Positions 32,061 through 34,606 of a stretch of 34,606 bases of DNA are shown here, piece after piece. Origin of the DNA: Zavarzinella formosa DSM 19928 (lineage in GTDB: Bacteria; Planctomycetota; Planctomycetia; Gemmatales; Gemmataceae); assembly GCF_000255705.1 (NCBI RefSeq), contig NZ_JH636442.1, forward strand, positions 1-34,606, read 5' to 3'. The notes below the pieces were generated by a model. It worked only from the letters and a program-made list of their open reading frames with translations. It did no database searches and was not told the DNA's origin. Position 1 is the stretch's first letter; each line of letters starts with the position of its first letter. A program made the translations under genes and the position numbers.

Positions 32061-34580
32061 GTGAAGCCGTCACTCACACTTGCCTGCCTGCTCCTGTCGT
32101 TGGGTTCCATATTGGCCGACGAACGGGACACTCTCCGCGTCGGTGTCCAACCGGACGGCCGGATTGTCGTGCCGACCAACCAAATTCTGCAACCGGCGGG
32201 CACGCAGGTGATCTTCCCCGGCCGGCCGGTTGATCTCGTTCAAATTGACGGCGGCAAAACACTCGTCGCCAAGAACATGAAGGATTTGGTGTTCATTGAC
32301 ACGGCCACCGGCAAGGTGAGGCAAACACTTGCGATGACGGCGCCCAAAGGAGCCAAATCCGGGGGCTTTAGCGCGGTCGGGCTGATCGCCATCGGCGACC
32401 GCCTCATTGCCAGCGATACCCAGAACAGTGTTTGGGTGGCGGTGAAAAATCGTGATGGCAACTTCGGATGGGAAGCTGGCCACACACTGAAAGCCCCCGT
32501 TGGTGTCAAGGGAGCCGCCTATCCGACGGGGATTGCCCGCGCGGACGGCGAACATATTTGGGTATGCTCCTCACGGGGCAATAGTGTTCAACTCATCTGT
32601 CTGGCTGATGGAAAAGTAATCAACGATGTGAGTGCGGGCGTGGCTCCGTACATGCCGTTGGTGATCTCTTCGACAAAACTGTATGTGAGCAATTGGGGCG
32701 GCGACCGTACAACGGACAAGAAGGACAAATCCTCCGGCACCCCGATTCGCACAGATGACCGCAACATTGCCAATTCCGGGACCATCTCCGTGGTGGAAAA
32801 GATCGGCGATGGTTGGAAACAAACCAAGACCATCCCGGTCGGCCTGCACCCAAGCGGTCTGGCCCGAAATCCCAAAACCGGACACATCTATGTCGCCAAC
32901 GCCAACAGCGACACCGTCAGCGTGCTTGACCCGGCGACCGACAAAGTGCTTGCGACAATCGACTGCAAACCCGACTCCAAGCTTCCCTTTGGCAGTGGGG
33001 CCAATGCCCTGACCACGGACAAAGAAGGGAAGACGCTCTACGTCGCCAACGGGACGAATAACTGCATCGCTGTGATCGACTTGGAAGCCAAAAAGCTGCT
33101 TGGTCTCATCCCAACCGGCTGGTATCCGGGGGCTGTGCAACTTTCCGACGACGGGAAGAAACTCCTCGTCGCCAACATCAAGGGACACGGTTCGCTGGCC
33201 GAGAAACGCCCGGCCGCGAAGGGGCATAATTCACATGACCACTTGGGAACGGTCTCCCTCATTGATGTTCCCAGCGCCGCCGAATTGAAGAAACACACGG
33301 AAACGGTGAACGCCAACAACCGTCTCGGTTATGCCTTGGCCGGATTGGAAAAACCGCGAGCCGATGTCAAGCCGATGCCCGTTCCCGAACGGCACGGGGA
33401 GCCGAGCGTCATCGAGCATGTGTTCTATGTCATCAAAGAAAACCGCACTTACGATCAAGTCTTCGGGGACATGAAAGAAGGCAACGGGGATGCGAACCTT
33501 TGTATCTTCGGCGAAGAAGTGACGCCCAACCATCACAAGCTCGCCCGCGAATTCACCCTGATGGACAACTTCTACTGCTCCGGCATCCTGTCGGCCGACG
33601 GTCATCAATGGGTGAACGAAGCGTATGTCGTCGATTACCTCGAAAGGCAGTTCGGCGGCTTCACCCGCAGCTATCCCTATGATGGCGACGATCCATTGGC
33701 CTACTCGGCCGGCGGTTTCATCTGGGACAACGTCCTCGCCCGCAAAAAGACCTTCTACAACTTCGGCGAGTTCTGCGAGACCACCTATGAGCCGAAGGGC
33801 GCCAAGTGGACCGACGTGTATCAGGATTTCTTGAATGGCACCTCCAAGGTGAAGGTCAACGTCAAGCCGAGCAACCAGTCGATTGCCGCCCTCACACATC
33901 CGGGCTATGCGGGCTTCCCCTTGCAAATGCCGGATGTTTACCGGGCCAAGATCTTCATGGAACAACTCGCCAAATGGGAAAAAGCCGGGACATTGCCCCA
34001 CCTGATTTACGTCTACCTGCCCAACGACCACACCTCTGGCACATCACCTGCCTGGCCGACACCGCGAGCGATGGTTGCGGACAATGACCTCGCCTTCGGG
34101 CAAGTCGTCGAGGCGATTTCCAAGAGCAAGTTTTGGGCGAAGTCTTGTATTCTGGTGACGGAGGACGATCCGCAAAACGGCTTCGACCATATCGACGGCC
34201 ACCGCACGGTCGGCTTGGCGATCAGCCCGTACACCAAGCGGAAAGCCGTCGATTCTACCTGTTACAACCAAACGGGCATGGTGAAGACCATCGAACTGAT
34301 GCTCGGCCTGCCGCCCATGAACCAGTTGGATCTGACCGCCACACCGCTGCGGGGCTGCTTCACGGCGAAAGCAGACCTGACGGCCTACACCGCCGTCAAG
34401 AACCGCATTCCGTTGGATGAGATGAACAAGCCCCTCTCGAAACTTCAGGGGCAGGCCAAGATCTGGGCCAAACAATCGTTGGAATTGGATTTCGACAAAG
34501 AAGACATGGCCGACGAAGACACGCTCAACCGGATTTTGTGGTTCTCTGTTCGCGGGGACAAGCCGTATCCCGGAGACTGA
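32061..34580 (+). CDS. YncE-like beta-propeller / alkaline-phosphatase-family fusion
   Basis: The protein is 839 aa. A signal peptide (MKPSLTLACLLLSLGSILA, 1-19) precedes a beta-propeller (about 25-400) built of repeats such as GLARNPKTGHIYVANANSDTVSVLDPATDKVLATI and ALTTDKEGKTLYVANGTNNCIAVIDLEAKKLLGLIP. The second half (about 445-790) is phosphoesterase-like: VFYVIKENRTYDQVFGDM, MDNFYCSGILSADGHQWVNEAYV, LIYVYLPNDHTSGTSP, ILVTEDDPQNGFDHIDGHRTVGLAISPYTKR, with the His/Asp metal-binding residues of the alkaline phosphatase superfamily. This fusion is known as a bifunctional YncE/alkaline phosphatase protein. GTG 32061 has GGAGA about 8 nt upstream. It is exported; the substrate is unknown. It follows a strong terminator, so it should have its own promoter in 31970-32060, which I did not resolve. 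Confidence 0.9.
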   Translation: MKPSLTLACLLLSLGSILADERDTLRVGVQPDGRIVVPTNQILQPAGTQVIFPGRPVDLVQIDGGKTLVAKNMKDLVFIDTATGKVRQTLAMTAPKGAKSGGFSAVGLIAIGDRLIASDTQNSVWVAVKNRDGNFGWEAGHTLKAPVGVKGAAYPTGIARADGEHIWVCSSRGNSVQLICLADGKVINDVSAGVAPYMPLVISSTKLYVSNWGGDRTTDKKDKSSGTPIRTDDRNIANSGTISVVEKIGDGWKQTKTIPVGLHPSGLARNPKTGHIYVANANSDTVSVLDPATDKVLATIDCKPDSKLPFGSGANALTTDKEGKTLYVANGTNNCIAVIDLEAKKLLGLIPTGWYPGAVQLSDDGKKLLVANIKGHGSLAEKRPAAKGHNSHDHLGTVSLIDVPSAAELKKHTETVNANNRLGYALAGLEKPRADVKPMPVPERHGEPSVIEHVFYVIKENRTYDQVFGDMKEGNGDANLCIFGEEVTPNHHKLAREFTLMDNFYCSGILSADGHQWVNEAYVVDYLERQFGGFTRSYPYDGDDPLAYSAGGFIWDNVLARKKTFYNFGEFCETTYEPKGAKWTDVYQDFLNGTSKVKVNVKPSNQSIAALTHPGYAGFPLQMPDVYRAKIFMEQLAKWEKAGTLPHLIYVYLPNDHTSGTSPAWPTPRAMVADNDLAFGQVVEAISKSKFWAKSCILVTEDDPQNGFDHIDGHRTVGLAISPYTKRKAVDSTCYNQTGMVKTIELMLGLPPMNQLDLTATPLRGCFTAKADLTAYTAVKNRIPLDEMNKPLSKLQGQAKIWAKQSLELDFDKEDMADEDTLNRILWFSVRGDKPYPGD

Positions 34581-34606
34581 GAAAATCAGATCTGGCAAAT
34601 GTTTCT

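Overview
The window is GC-rich bacterial chromosome, most likely from the phylum Planctomycetota and probably the Gemmataceae (an inference from gene content). The pointers are two DUF1501 proteins, a DUF1549/DUF1553 'planctomycete cytochrome' protein, an ECF sigma factor overlapping the gene of a TPR-tailed Ser/Thr kinase, a secreted protein with an N-terminal LEDRTVPA motif, and a YncE/phosphoesterase fusion. I saw no rRNA, tRNA, IS element, prophage or CRISPR array, so this is mostly ordinary chromosome with lineage-specific accessory genes.

Layout. (1) 1-1036: 3' end of a TPR/YfaP-like gene. It converges on a minus-strand run that reads amidase, AlkD-like repair protein, DUF1501, CPBP membrane protease, SUKH-like membrane protein (6105 down to 1140). 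A perfect 23-bp hairpin separates the two and can terminate both. (2) 6226-10163, plus strand: hemL, a small four-helix membrane protein, a 26-bp inverted-repeat element, mnmG. (3) 10164-10782: a 619-bp gene-free stretch with two good sigma70-like promoters. (4) 10783-15077, plus strand: an HTH-REC response regulator, an HDOD-like histidine kinase, a Kdo-hydroxylase-like oxygenase, a ComF-type phosphoribosyltransferase and a DUF1294 protein. Kinase/oxygenase and oxygenase/ComF overlap by a few bases. (5) 20625 down to 15045, minus strand: ychF, an intergenic inverted repeat of plant-telomere-type heptamers, then a tight cluster proC-guaA-PD-(D/E)XK protein-dapF. (6) 21020-24698, plus strand: the ECF sigma factor and membrane Ser/Thr kinase, joined by an 8-bp overlap. 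(7) 24833-34580, plus strand: secreted or surface proteins, namely a matrixin-like protein with a degenerate zinc site, the DUF1549/1553 + DUF1501 pair, a SYLF lipid-binding protein and the YncE/phosphoesterase fusion.

Working together. Housekeeping functions are tetrapyrrole synthesis (HemL), tRNA wobble modification (MnmG), proline, GMP and diaminopimelate synthesis (ProC, GuaA, DapF) and the ATPase YchF. Two signalling modules stand out. One is the two-component pair whose operon continues into a putative LPS-core (Kdo) oxygenase. The other is the sigma-kinase pair, whose kinase has DFN in place of DFG and a large insertion in the catalytic domain. The items most worth a second look are the telomere-like inverted repeat (19431-19531), the degenerate QExxH matrixin, the kinase, the nuclease-fold gene inside a biosynthetic operon, and the HTH-REC/HDOD-kinase/Kdo-oxygenase operon. 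I found no clear-cut new defence or mobile system.
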